Positions 1 to 6,846 of a stretch of 8,499 nucleotides of DNA are shown piece by piece. This DNA comes from JAADHG01 sp964418645 (GTDB lineage: Bacteria > Bacteroidota > Bacteroidia > Flavobacteriales > Flavobacteriaceae): contig CAYQME010000082.1 of the NCBI GenBank assembly GCA_964418645.1, forward strand, positions 1 to 8,499, in the 5' to 3' direction. Positions within the stretch are counted from its first letter, which is position 1; every line of letters starts with the position of its first letter. The notes beneath the pieces were generated by a model. It saw only the letters and a list, made by a program, of their open reading frames with translations. It made no database searches and was not told where the DNA came from. Both the position numbers and the translations under genes were made by a program.

Positions 1-55
1 TGTATAACGATGAATTGGAAACATCTTCTTGTAATTCTACTATGTCTTTGTTCAT
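1..55 (-). CDS. N-terminal start of a further gene, cut by the window edge (possible NCS1-type permease)
   Basis: An ATG at 55-53 overlaps the TGA stop (54-52) of the NTF2-like gene as ATGA and opens a frame that stays open to base 1. The visible peptide is MNKDIVELQEDVSNSSLY (18 residues). The overlap is typical of translational coupling, so I take this as the next gene of the operon. The short acidic N-terminus ending in S-x-L-Y resembles the cytoplasmic lead-in of NCS1 nucleobase:cation symporters as I remember them, which usually continue with a D-L-A-P motif. That residue stretch lies outside the window. A permease for uracil, hydantoin or cytosine would fit the beta-alanine genes next to it, but this is inference from very little sequence. 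That a gene starts here is fairly likely; its identity is weakly supported. Confidence 0.6.
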   Translation of the reverse strand, partial: MNKDIVELQEDVSNSSLY

Positions 56-489
56 TTTTTAAGATTAATTGGTTTTTTAGGATAAGCACTACCTTCTTCT
101 TGATTGTTATCGGCAGTTGAAGCATTTCTATGAATCCAAACCCATCGATTATTTTCTTGTTTTAAAACAATTGTCCAACGAATCGGAACAATTAAATTAT
201 CTTCCTTATATTTAAGATGTATAGAAAGTGTAACTGATGCCACTGCATGGTCATCAGACTTACGAATATCTATCCAATTCCATTCAAATTTTGTGGCTGT
301 AGCCTCATTAAAATTTCTCAAAAAAAGCTGCTTAACTTCTTTACGTCCAACACATAGTTCGTCTGAACCAGTACCTATAACAGATATATTATCCGACTCG
401 TCAAAAACCGACATTAGAGCCTCAATATCTTTAGTACAATATGCTTTAGCATAAGCTTCTAATGTTGATTTAATTTGCTCTTGAATCAT
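52..489 (-). CDS. NTF2-like / SnoaL-like domain protein (nuclear transport factor 2 family)
   Basis: This 145-residue protein has no signal peptide or membrane segment and should be cytoplasmic. It has the single-domain alpha+beta cone layout of the NTF2/SnoaL-3 superfamily. An N-terminal helix (about 4-28, LEAYAKAYCTKDIEALMSVF) is followed by a strand with S-V-I-G-T-G near 36-41, then the helix of the G-R-K-E-V segment, and paired strands ending in a W-x-W-I-H-R-N-A-S tail near 116-125. Related proteins include ketosteroid-isomerase-like enzymes and many members of unknown role, so no reaction can be assigned. It begins 4 nt after the aminotransferase stop, and its own stop overlaps the next start, so it is co-translated with both neighbours. 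A role in handling an unstable intermediate of the pathway, or in binding a ligand, is only a guess. The fold call is good; the function is unknown. Confidence 0.8.
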   Translation of the reverse strand: MIQEQIKSTLEAYAKAYCTKDIEALMSVFDESDNISVIGTGSDELCVGRKEVKQLFLRNFNEATATKFEWNWIDIRKSDDHAVASVTLSIHLKYKEDNLIVPIRWTIVLKQENNRWVWIHRNASTADNNQEEGSAYPKKPINLKK

Positions 490-493
490 TTAA

Positions 494-1825
494 TTAATTA
501 CAATATTTATCTGCAATAGCAATAGCTTGTGAAATAATCTTTAAGCCTTCATCTACTTCTGCTTTACTCACATTTAATGGAGGCGCAATAAAAATAAAAT
601 TCCAACGTACAAAAGTAAACATACCTAATTCTCTAATCTTTGCTGCCATCATATTAGTGACTTCCATATCTTTTGGAGCGGCATTCCATGGCGTGATAGG
701 TTCCTTGGTTTTTCGATTTTTAACGAGTTCTATACAGCCTAATAATCCTGTGTTTCTAAAATCACCAATAGATTTATGTTTCTTCTTAAGCTTCTCAACT
801 TCTGCTTCAATGTATAATCCCATTTCAGCTGCTTTTTCAACCAAATTATCTTCTTCAATAATTTTAAGATTTTCTAAAGCTGCAGCACACAATGTTGGAT
901 GTGCAGAATATGTTAAGCCAATAATCATAGGATTGTCGTTAAAATAGTCTGCAATTTTATCAGTAACAACAACACCTCCAAGTGGTAAATAACCAGAAGT
1001 TAATCCTTTAGCCAAACACATTATATCTGGAGTAGTATCATGATGGTCTATACCAAACATTTTCCCTGTGCGACCAAAACCACTCATAACCTCATCATCA
1101 ATCATCATGATTCCGTATTTGTCGCAAAGTTCACGAACTCGTTTTAGGTACATTGGAGGATATTTAATACATCCAGAAGAACCCGATTCTCCTTCAAAAA
1201 GAATAGCAGCCACACTATCTGGGTTTTCAAATTTTATAACACGCTCTAAATGTGCAATTGCGCGATTACCACATTCTTCTATTGTTGTAGAATTCCATGG
1301 ACAACGATAAGCATAAGGATTTTCGACATGTATCACATTTGGCATAGCCTGAACATCAACTGGGAAACGTCTTGGATCTCCTCCAGCAGTAATTGCTCCA
1401 TAAGTTGCACCATGATAAGCTCTGTATTGCGTGATTATTTTGTGGCGTCCAGTGTATATTCTTGCCAATTTAATGGCATTTTCTATTGCTTCTGCTCCAC
1501 CAAGTGTAAAAAAAGTTTTAGTTAAATTTCCAGGTGTAATTTCTGCAATTTTTTTACCAAGTCTTCCACGAACATCTGTTGCCATGCCTGGATAAACATA
1601 ACTCACTTCGTTCATTTGCTTGGCAACTGCTTCTGTGATTCGTTGGTTACCATGACCAATATTTACATTCATTAGTTGAGAAGAAAAGTCAAGGTATTTT
1701 TTACCATCTCTATCGTAAACATAAGAGCCTTCTGCATAAGAAGCATTTATAGGATTTAGACCGCATTGCTTTGACCAAGAAAACAAGGTATAATCAAGGT
1801 TGTTTTTTAATATTTCGTCATTCAT
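494..1825 (-). CDS. Class III PLP-dependent omega-aminotransferase (beta-alanine/taurine:pyruvate type)
   Basis: The protein has 443 residues, the usual length of fold-type I class III aminotransferases. Visible landmarks are the G-G-A-E-A cofactor phosphate-binding turn (109-113), the Y-H-G motif that stacks on PLP (137-139), the D-D-E-V-M-S-G-F-G-R-T-G signature (243-254) with Asp244 positioned for the pyridine nitrogen, and the Schiff-base lysine Lys273 in L-A-K-G-L-T-S-G-Y. The N-terminal S-W-x-x-Q and D-F-S-S-Q-L segments resemble taurine- or beta-alanine:pyruvate aminotransferases more than ornithine or acetylornithine enzymes. The family moves the terminal amino group of an omega-amino acid to pyruvate or 2-oxoglutarate. 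The malonate-semialdehyde-type dehydrogenase two genes upstream makes beta-alanine or 3-aminoisobutyrate the best substrate guess. The enzyme is cytoplasmic. The ATG at 1825-1823 is 21 nt past the VOC gene stop, and no better start is visible. The exact substrate cannot be read from the sequence; taurine, GABA or putrescine remain possible. Confidence 0.88.
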   Translation of the reverse strand: MNDEILKNNLDYTLFSWSKQCGLNPINASYAEGSYVYDRDGKKYLDFSSQLMNVNIGHGNQRITEAVAKQMNEVSYVYPGMATDVRGRLGKKIAEITPGNLTKTFFTLGGAEAIENAIKLARIYTGRHKIITQYRAYHGATYGAITAGGDPRRFPVDVQAMPNVIHVENPYAYRCPWNSTTIEECGNRAIAHLERVIKFENPDSVAAILFEGESGSSGCIKYPPMYLKRVRELCDKYGIMMIDDEVMSGFGRTGKMFGIDHHDTTPDIMCLAKGLTSGYLPLGGVVVTDKIADYFNDNPMIIGLTYSAHPTLCAAALENLKIIEEDNLVEKAAEMGLYIEAEVEKLKKKHKSIGDFRNTGLLGCIELVKNRKTKEPITPWNAAPKDMEVTNMMAAKIRELGMFTFVRWNFIFIAPPLNVSKAEVDEGLKIISQAIAIADKYCN

Positions 1826-1846
1826 TATTTGTTAAAATTATTTTTT

Positions 1847-2305
1847 CTATTGCTCTCCTACACTATTCACTTCAATCCAATAGCCATCAGGGTCTTGAAT
1901 ATAAACCTGTTTTATACCATCAGCTCGAATAGTTATTTTATTAAAAGTCCCTGGCCAATCGGAATATACAATTTCCATTGCATTCAGTCTTGTGATAAAC
2001 GATTCAAAATCTGAAGTAGTTAACGCTAAATGAACGGCCTTGCTTAATTTAATTTCACCTTTTATTATAGAAATTAGATGTAATTCTTTGCCCTCGCCTA
2101 ATGAAAACCATCTAATCCCATCGACTTCCGTTCTATTGGTTATTTCTTTCAATTTAAGAACATTCTTATAAAATTCGGTGCTTTGGTAAACATCTTTAAC
2201 GGACAGTGCCAAATGATTGAAAGTAATTGAGTTGTTCGTTTTATTTTGACTGATTACAAATTCTGAAAACTGAAAAAATAGCAATAGAATAATTATTTTT
2301 TTCAT
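1847..2305 (-). CDS. Exported VOC-superfamily (glyoxalase/dioxygenase-like) protein
   Basis: The 152-residue product starts with a typical Sec signal peptide: M-K-K followed by a hydrophobic run of about residues 4-18, with likely cleavage around Ser19/Gln20. There is no lipobox cysteine, so a soluble periplasmic protein is expected. The rest is one vicinal-oxygen-chelate domain of two beta-alpha-beta-beta-beta modules: the first opens at F-N-H-L-A-L-S-V (29-36), the second at A-V-H-L-A-L (90-95). The D-P-D-G-Y-W-I-E-V motif at 138-146 is classic for the family. Candidate metal ligands occupy all four expected positions (His31, His76, His92, Glu145), so a metal-dependent activity is plausible. 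VOC members include glyoxalase I, methylmalonyl-CoA epimerase, fosfomycin-type thiol transferases and dioxygenases. Nothing here identifies the substrate. It sits 11 nt after mmsA and 21 nt before the aminotransferase. The domain call is firm; the reaction is unknown. Confidence 0.85.
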   Translation of the reverse strand: MKKIIILLLFFQFSEFVISQNKTNNSITFNHLALSVKDVYQSTEFYKNVLKLKEITNRTEVDGIRWFSLGEGKELHLISIIKGEIKLSKAVHLALTTSDFESFITRLNAMEIVYSDWPGTFNKITIRADGIKQVYIQDPDGYWIEVNSVGEQ

Positions 2306-2316
2306 TTATATTTATT

Positions 2317-3783
2317 TTAACTCATCCAATTGGTTTGTGCTTCAGGATTCCATTTGGTTGTTGTTTTTTTGTTTTGAGTCCAAAATTCGATAGAGCTTCG
2401 TCCTGTAATATCCCCAACTCCAAATTTTGATTCGTTCCAACCTCCAAACGAGAAAGGTTCTCTAGGTACTGGCACTCCAATGTTTACGCCAATCATTCCT
2501 GCACTAGCCCGTTCCATAACTTGTTTAGCCAGTCCTCCACTTTGGGTAAATACAGCAGCAGCATTACCATAATTTGAGCCATTTTCAATTTCAATGGCTT
2601 CGTCTAAATCTTTTGCTCTTAATATTGAAATTACTGGACCAAAAATTTCTTCTCGCGCGACAGACATATCAGTTGTTACATAATCTATAATGGTTGGACC
2701 AACATAAAATCCGCCTTCTTTACCTTCAACAGTTGTATGTCTTCCATCCAATAAAATTTTGGCACCAACTTTTTCCGCTTCAGCGATATAACCTTCAATA
2801 CGCTCTTTAGCTGCAGCACTTATTACAGACCCTAAATTTTCTCCAGGAATTAACGATTTGGCATCTTCAACCATTTTATCTATAATATGCTGAATCTTAT
2901 CTACGCCAACCATTACCGAAGCTGCCATACAACGTTGACCAGCGCAACCAGACATGGAAGCCACCACATTTGAAGCCGTCATTTCAGGGTTCGCATCTGG
3001 AAAAACCAACAAATGATTTTTTGCACCACCAAGAGCTACACATCTTTTTAAAGTTGAGGTGGCTCGTTTATATATAATTTTAGCCACTTTGGTAGAACCC
3101 ACAAAAGAAACTGCTTTTATATCTGGATGGTCGCAAATTGCTTCGACCACGTCTTTACCTCCATTCACCAAATTAAACACACCATCTGGAAGACCAGCTT
3201 CTTTTAATAATTCTGCCATACGCACAGTACTTAATGGCACAACTTCGGAAGGTTTCATAACCATTGTATTCCCAAGAACCAAAGCATTTGGCATCGTCCA
3301 ATGTGGTACCATATTGGGAAAATTAAAAGGTGTAATTGATGCGACAACGCCTAATGGTTTACGTTCAATTCTACATTCTACACCTTTACTGACTTCCTGT
3401 ATTTCGTTTACCACTATTTGCGGCATAGAAACTGCAAACTCACAGAGTTCCATACTTTTTTCAACTTCTGCTTTAGCTTCACCATAGGTTTTACCGTTTT
3501 CAAGTTGTACCAATTTGGTTAATTCGTCCATATTTTTTTCCAATAATGTTCGATATCTAAAAAAGATTTGAACGCGTTCTTTAAAAGTCATTGCTGACCA
3601 ACTTGGGAACGCTTTTTTTGCTGCTTGTACAGCTTTATCAACATCATTATAAGTTGATAATGGTAATGTAGAAATAACGCTTCCATCTATTGGACTAATA
3701 ATATCCATTAATGATTGACCATTTCTTTCAAATTTACCATTTATATAATTTTTTACTTCGGCAAGTTCTGCTGTGAGATTCAT
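2317..3783 (-). CDS. mmsA: CoA-acylating (methyl)malonate-semialdehyde dehydrogenase
   Basis: With the ATG at 3783-3781 the protein has 488 residues, normal for the family. A longer reading from a TTG at 3828 adds 15 residues (INGVLFYLKHKLIL-type) that do not resemble the family, whereas N-Y-I-N-G-K-F just after the ATG is the usual opening. The Rossmann part carries T-P-F-N-F-P (151-156) with the oxyanion Asn154, and F-V-G-S-T (228-232). The catalytic cysteine is Cys285 in G-Q-R-C-M-A. The general-base glutamate of hydrolytic aldehyde dehydrogenases is absent: the segment reads A-L-G-G-A-K-N (250-256). This is expected for the CoA-acylating MMSDH subfamily, which releases the acyl group to CoA. 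The enzyme converts malonate or methylmalonate semialdehyde, NAD+ and CoA to acetyl-CoA or propionyl-CoA, CO2 and NADH. It leads the run that contains an omega-aminotransferase. There are no inositol or valine genes beside it, which favours malonate semialdehyde from beta-alanine as substrate (inference). Confidence 0.93.
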   Translation of the reverse strand: MNLTAELAEVKNYINGKFERNGQSLMDIISPIDGSVISTLPLSTYNDVDKAVQAAKKAFPSWSAMTFKERVQIFFRYRTLLEKNMDELTKLVQLENGKTYGEAKAEVEKSMELCEFAVSMPQIVVNEIQEVSKGVECRIERKPLGVVASITPFNFPNMVPHWTMPNALVLGNTMVMKPSEVVPLSTVRMAELLKEAGLPDGVFNLVNGGKDVVEAICDHPDIKAVSFVGSTKVAKIIYKRATSTLKRCVALGGAKNHLLVFPDANPEMTASNVVASMSGCAGQRCMAASVMVGVDKIQHIIDKMVEDAKSLIPGENLGSVISAAAKERIEGYIAEAEKVGAKILLDGRHTTVEGKEGGFYVGPTIIDYVTTDMSVAREEIFGPVISILRAKDLDEAIEIENGSNYGNAAAVFTQSGGLAKQVMERASAGMIGVNIGVPVPREPFSFGGWNESKFGVGDITGRSSIEFWTQNKKTTTKWNPEAQTNWMS

Positions 3784-3826
3784 AAGAATTAATTTATGTT
3801 TTAGATAAAAAAGAACACCATTAATC

Positions 3827-3849
3827 AATTGTCATTTTTGCTGACAATT
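3827..3849. repeat. Perfect 8-bp inverted repeat in the mmsA leader (possible operator or RNA hairpin)
   Basis: The arms AATTGTCA (3827-3834) and TGACAATT (3842-3849) are exact reverse complements, separated by 7 nt (TTTTTGC). The dyad lies 44-66 bp upstream of the mmsA ATG and downstream of the candidate -7 box. No U-rich tract follows it on the transcribed strand (GATTAATGG), so it is not an intrinsic terminator. A dimeric repressor operator is the simplest reading; a leader hairpin is the alternative. Eight exact pairs could also occur by chance in AT-rich DNA. Confidence 0.5.
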
Positions 3850-3865
3850 TCTAATCGTATTCTAA
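3849..3865. repeat. Short direct repeat TTCTAA x2 with 11-bp period
   Basis: TTCTAA occurs at 3849-3854 and again at 3860-3865, spaced 5 nt apart, so both copies face the same side of the helix. The pair lies between the candidate -7 box and the inverted repeat, and its first copy shares a base with the latter. It could be part of a regulator site, but a 6-bp AT-rich repeat is weak evidence alone. Confidence 0.3.
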
Positions 3866-3867
3866 CT

Positions 3868-3875
3868 CAAATATA
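3868..3875 (-). promoter_or_regulatory. Candidate Bacteroidetes -7 promoter box (TATATTTG) for the mmsA run
   Basis: On the minus strand the sequence is TATATTTG, an exact match to the Bacteroidetes housekeeping -7 consensus TAnnTTTG. It is placed in the only sizeable intergenic gap of the window, 85 bp before the mmsA ATG. It implies a transcript start near 3860-3865 and a leader of roughly 80 nt. The -33 element is poor: about 19-21 nt further upstream, over the end of the adenine deaminase gene, there is only a T-rich stretch and no clear TTTG. The location supports the call more than the upstream element does. Confidence 0.45.
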
Positions 3876-3898
3876 ACGAAATAAAATTAAAAAGGATA

Positions 3899-5518
3899 TT
3901 AAATCTCTAAAGAAGTAAACTTGAAATTTGTGCCATCAAATAGGCCTTTATCGCTTAATTTTAAAGAAGGAATCACCAATAATGCCATGAATGAAAGTGT
4001 CATGTAAGGAGCATGAAGTTTGCTTCCCATTGCTTTAGCCATTTTGTCTAAACCTGCGTATTGATTTCCAATAATTTCGCCAGATTTATCACTCATTATT
4101 CCAGCAACTGGAAGTGAAACTACTTTCTCTACGGAATTAGAAATAGCACAAATACCTCCTTTACTTTCAATAATTAAATTAACCGCTTTACAAATAGCTT
4201 CGTCACTAACACCAACTGCAATAATATTATGTGAATCATGCCCAACCGAAGATGCAATAGCGCCTTCTTTTAGTCCAAAATTCTTAATAAACGCAATTGA
4301 TGGTTTTTGGTTATTGTAGCGATTAACAACTGTCATTTTTAAAATATCCTCTTCTACATTTGAAACCAAATTTCCATCTTTAATTAAAGCATTTTCGATA
4401 AGTTCTTTAGTAACCAATTCTCCATTTAAAGCTTCAATAACTCGAATTTGTTTTGTTGAAGATTTAAATCTAAAATTATTAACTTCTTTTTTATTAGTGC
4501 GAAAATTATTCAAGATTTCAAAAGGAACAGATTCTATTTTTGATTTACCTTTATCAAAAACCAATTCGCCATTAATATAGGTTTGGACTGCTTTGAAATT
4601 TATTAAGTCTTCAACCACAGCAATATCTGCAAAATCGCCTTCCCGAAGTAAACCAACATCGAGATTATAATGTTTTACCGGATTTATACAAGCCATTTGC
4701 AGTACTTTAAAAAGATCCATGCCTTTTGCAATTGCTCTTGCACACAGTTTGTTAATATGACTGACCAATAAATCGTCAGGATGCTTATCGTCACTACAAA
4801 ACATCATGTTTTCAAAGTGTTCGGGCAACAAATCAATTAAGGCCTCAAAATTTTTGGCCGCAGAACCTTCTCGAATAATGACTTTCATACCTTTTTGAAG
4901 CTTCTCTAACCCTTCATCATAAGTAAAACATTCATGGTCTGTAGAAATTCCTGCATTGATATATTTTGCAACATCTTCTCCTCTTAATCCTGGAGCATGT
5001 CCATCAACCGGCTTCTTATAATGTTTTGCCCAAGCAATTTTTTTCATGACTTCTTCATCATCAAAAATAACGCCTGGATAATTCATCATTTCTGCTAAAT
5101 ATTTGATGTTTGGATTCTTAAGTAATTGCTTTATCCCTTCAGAATCAATAATGGCTCCAGCAGATTCAAAAGATGTTGCAGGTACACAAGAAGGTGCCCC
5201 GAAATTAAATTTGAATGGTACTTTTTTTCCGTTATTAATCATAAATTCTACACCTTCAATTCCCAGTACATTCGCAATTTCGTGAGGATCGGAAACCGTT
5301 GCAACCGTTCCGTGAGTTACCGCAAGTTTGGCGAATTCGGAAGGTACCAACATAGAGCTTTCAATATGAATATGAGCATCCACAAAACCAGGAATTATAT
5401 AATGTTCTACATTATGTTCCTTTTCTGTTATAGAACTTATTGTTCCGTTATCGACATCAATTTCTCCTTTATAAATACGTTTGTTTTGTATATCGACTAT
5501 TTTTCCTTGCAATGTCAT
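3899..5518 (-). CDS. ade: Adenine deaminase
   Basis: The protein has 539 residues, slightly shorter than the roughly 580 of the Bacillus and E. coli enzymes but with both ends intact. It belongs to the amidohydrolase superfamily and hydrolyses adenine to hypoxanthine and ammonia in the cytoplasm for purine salvage or nitrogen release. The metal-binding H-x-H is at His49 and His51 in D-A-H-I-H-I-E-S-S-M-L. Other landmarks are S-D-P-H-E (76-80), D-G-H-A-P-G (172-177), S-T-D-H-E (192-196) and C-S-D-D-K-H (241-246), all typical of the AdeC family. The C-terminal adenine-deaminase domain (about 345-539) contains S-S-V-G-H-D-S-H-N (423-431) and ends in the characteristic P-x-L-K-L-S-D-K-G-L-F-D segment. 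The ATG at 5518-5516 overlaps the tilS stop as ATGA, which fixes the start and suggests translational coupling. It is probably the last gene of the pabB-tilS run, although no terminator is visible after it. Confidence 0.93.
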   Translation of the reverse strand: MTLQGKIVDIQNKRIYKGEIDVDNGTISSITEKEHNVEHYIIPGFVDAHIHIESSMLVPSEFAKLAVTHGTVATVSDPHEIANVLGIEGVEFMINNGKKVPFKFNFGAPSCVPATSFESAGAIIDSEGIKQLLKNPNIKYLAEMMNYPGVIFDDEEVMKKIAWAKHYKKPVDGHAPGLRGEDVAKYINAGISTDHECFTYDEGLEKLQKGMKVIIREGSAAKNFEALIDLLPEHFENMMFCSDDKHPDDLLVSHINKLCARAIAKGMDLFKVLQMACINPVKHYNLDVGLLREGDFADIAVVEDLINFKAVQTYINGELVFDKGKSKIESVPFEILNNFRTNKKEVNNFRFKSSTKQIRVIEALNGELVTKELIENALIKDGNLVSNVEEDILKMTVVNRYNNQKPSIAFIKNFGLKEGAIASSVGHDSHNIIAVGVSDEAICKAVNLIIESKGGICAISNSVEKVVSLPVAGIMSDKSGEIIGNQYAGLDKMAKAMGSKLHAPYMTLSFMALLVIPSLKLSDKGLFDGTNFKFTSLEI

Positions 5519-6837
5519 TTTAATTCGATTTTTAATATCTGTTGTGTGTCTCCGGTTACTTTGAATCGGTCATCTGCCCTTTTGTTAATTACCCAAACAA
5601 TCTCATCTTTTGAACATAATACCCACACATTTTCTTTATCTAATAAAGACAGCTTTTCATCTTTAAAATATTTACTCAATTTCTTCTTTCCTTGCATACC
5701 AAAGGGGTAAAAATAATCACCTTCTTGATATTTTCTTACTGTAAGAGGAAATTGCAATTTATTCTTGTCTACAAAAATCACATTGGCACGCTTTCCAAAA
5801 AGAGCGTCTGCTTCATCAAAAATTAGTATTCCGAATGGTGTTTGGGGCTGTTTATCTGTCTCCCTAATACTTAGAGATTCTTCATTTTCATTCAGAATGA
5901 CATTATTAATTTCACTTAACAACAAACAATCTCTATCTTTTATTAAGCGATGTGTTGCGGATAAAACCTGTTTACCAGATTGTGCTTTTAATAGATTATT
6001 TACATCGTTCCATTCAGTAAATCCATAGTCTTTTAAGAGTTCGTATAAATAGGCTTTTGGAGTATTTAATGCTTCAATTTGTGAAATATCAAAATGAATT
6101 CCATTCTCATTTACTTTGGTGATTATTGTATCGGAAATTGAATCAATCCTATCGTCAATAATAGCTTTAGAATCTTGTAAGTGCTCAATAGTCTTATTAA
6201 AGCTCTGCAATAATTTTGGGTTGATCTCCTTAAGTTTCGGAATCACTTCCAATCGCAATTTGTTTCTCAAATATTTAGTAGAAGAGTTACTAGCATCTTC
6301 TAGCCATTTTAAATTTTCTGATTTTGCGTATTTCACAATATCATTTCTTGTAAATGATAAAAATGGTCTTACAATATTCTCATTAATTTTTGGAATCCCT
6401 GTTAAACCGTCTAATCCTGTACAACGAGATAAATTGATGAGGAATGTTTCTAAATTATCATCGGCATGATGTGCCGTTAAAATATAATCAAAATCTAATT
6501 GTTCAGCTAATTCTTTAAACCAATTATAGCGCAGCTCTCGAGCTGCCATTTGAGTGGACAGCTTGTTTTGTTTTCCATAAATTTCTGTATCAAAACTTTC
6601 AATAAATACTTCAAGGTTTAAATCTTCAGCTAACTGTAACACAAAACATTCATCTTTATCACTTTCTTTTCCACGCAAATTAAAATTACAATGTACTAAG
6701 GCAAAATCCAATTTTGATTTATGGCATAAATGCGTCAATACAACACTATCAACACCTCCAGAAATGGCCAAGAGGAGCTTACTCTCGGTTAAGAAAGGCA
6801 GGTTCTGATTGATATAATTTTGAAAGTTTTTAAACAT
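5515..6837 (-). CDS. tilS: tRNA(Ile)-lysidine synthase
   Basis: The 440-residue protein is close to the E. coli length. It is an N-type ATP pyrophosphatase that attaches lysine to C34 of the CAU-anticodon tRNA-Ile, so that the tRNA reads AUA and accepts isoleucine. The PP-loop S-G-G-V-D-S is at 26-31, H-C-N-F-N-L-R-G at 50-57, and the H-H-A-D-D-N-L-E-T motif at 124-132. The segment E-D-x-S-N with R-N-x-L-R (181-196) is diagnostic for TilS. The C-terminal TilS_C domain is present (about 366-428), including R-K-x-x-E-G-D-x-F-x-P-F-G and K-K-K-L-S-K-Y-F-K-D. This gene is normally essential. It starts 9 nt after the hydrolase stop and ends in an ATGA overlap with the adenine deaminase, so expression of the two is probably linked. 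Confidence 0.95.
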   Translation of the reverse strand: MFKNFQNYINQNLPFLTESKLLLAISGGVDSVVLTHLCHKSKLDFALVHCNFNLRGKESDKDECFVLQLAEDLNLEVFIESFDTEIYGKQNKLSTQMAARELRYNWFKELAEQLDFDYILTAHHADDNLETFLINLSRCTGLDGLTGIPKINENIVRPFLSFTRNDIVKYAKSENLKWLEDASNSSTKYLRNKLRLEVIPKLKEINPKLLQSFNKTIEHLQDSKAIIDDRIDSISDTIITKVNENGIHFDISQIEALNTPKAYLYELLKDYGFTEWNDVNNLLKAQSGKQVLSATHRLIKDRDCLLLSEINNVILNENEESLSIRETDKQPQTPFGILIFDEADALFGKRANVIFVDKNKLQFPLTVRKYQEGDYFYPFGMQGKKKLSKYFKDEKLSLLDKENVWVLCSKDEIVWVINKRADDRFKVTGDTQQILKIELK

Positions 6838-6846
6838 TATGCTAAT

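Noticed and set aside
1847..2305. Methylmalonyl-CoA epimerase (would fit beside a methylmalonate-semialdehyde dehydrogenase)
   Set aside because: The protein carries a Sec signal peptide, so it should not meet cytosolic CoA esters, and nothing beyond the general VOC motifs points to the epimerase.
3059..3487. Plus-strand open frame of 142 codons inside mmsA
   Set aside because: It is entirely antisense to the core catalytic domain of the dehydrogenase and shows no recognisable motif or separate promoter.
3784..3828. TTG start giving a 15-residue N-terminal extension of mmsA
   Set aside because: The extension does not resemble the family, would run through the leader, and begins within the inverted repeat. 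The ATG at 3783 gives the normal length and the usual N-Y-I-N-G opening.
3827..3849. Intrinsic terminator of the tilS-ade operon
   Set aside because: The stem is AT-rich and no run of U follows it on the minus-strand transcript.
5126..5710. Plus-strand open frame of 194 codons across the tilS/ade junction
   Set aside because: It lies antisense to two clear genes with strong family motifs. Its own translation is rich in Phe/Tyr/Cys/Asn without any domain pattern, as expected for a shadow frame in AT-rich DNA.
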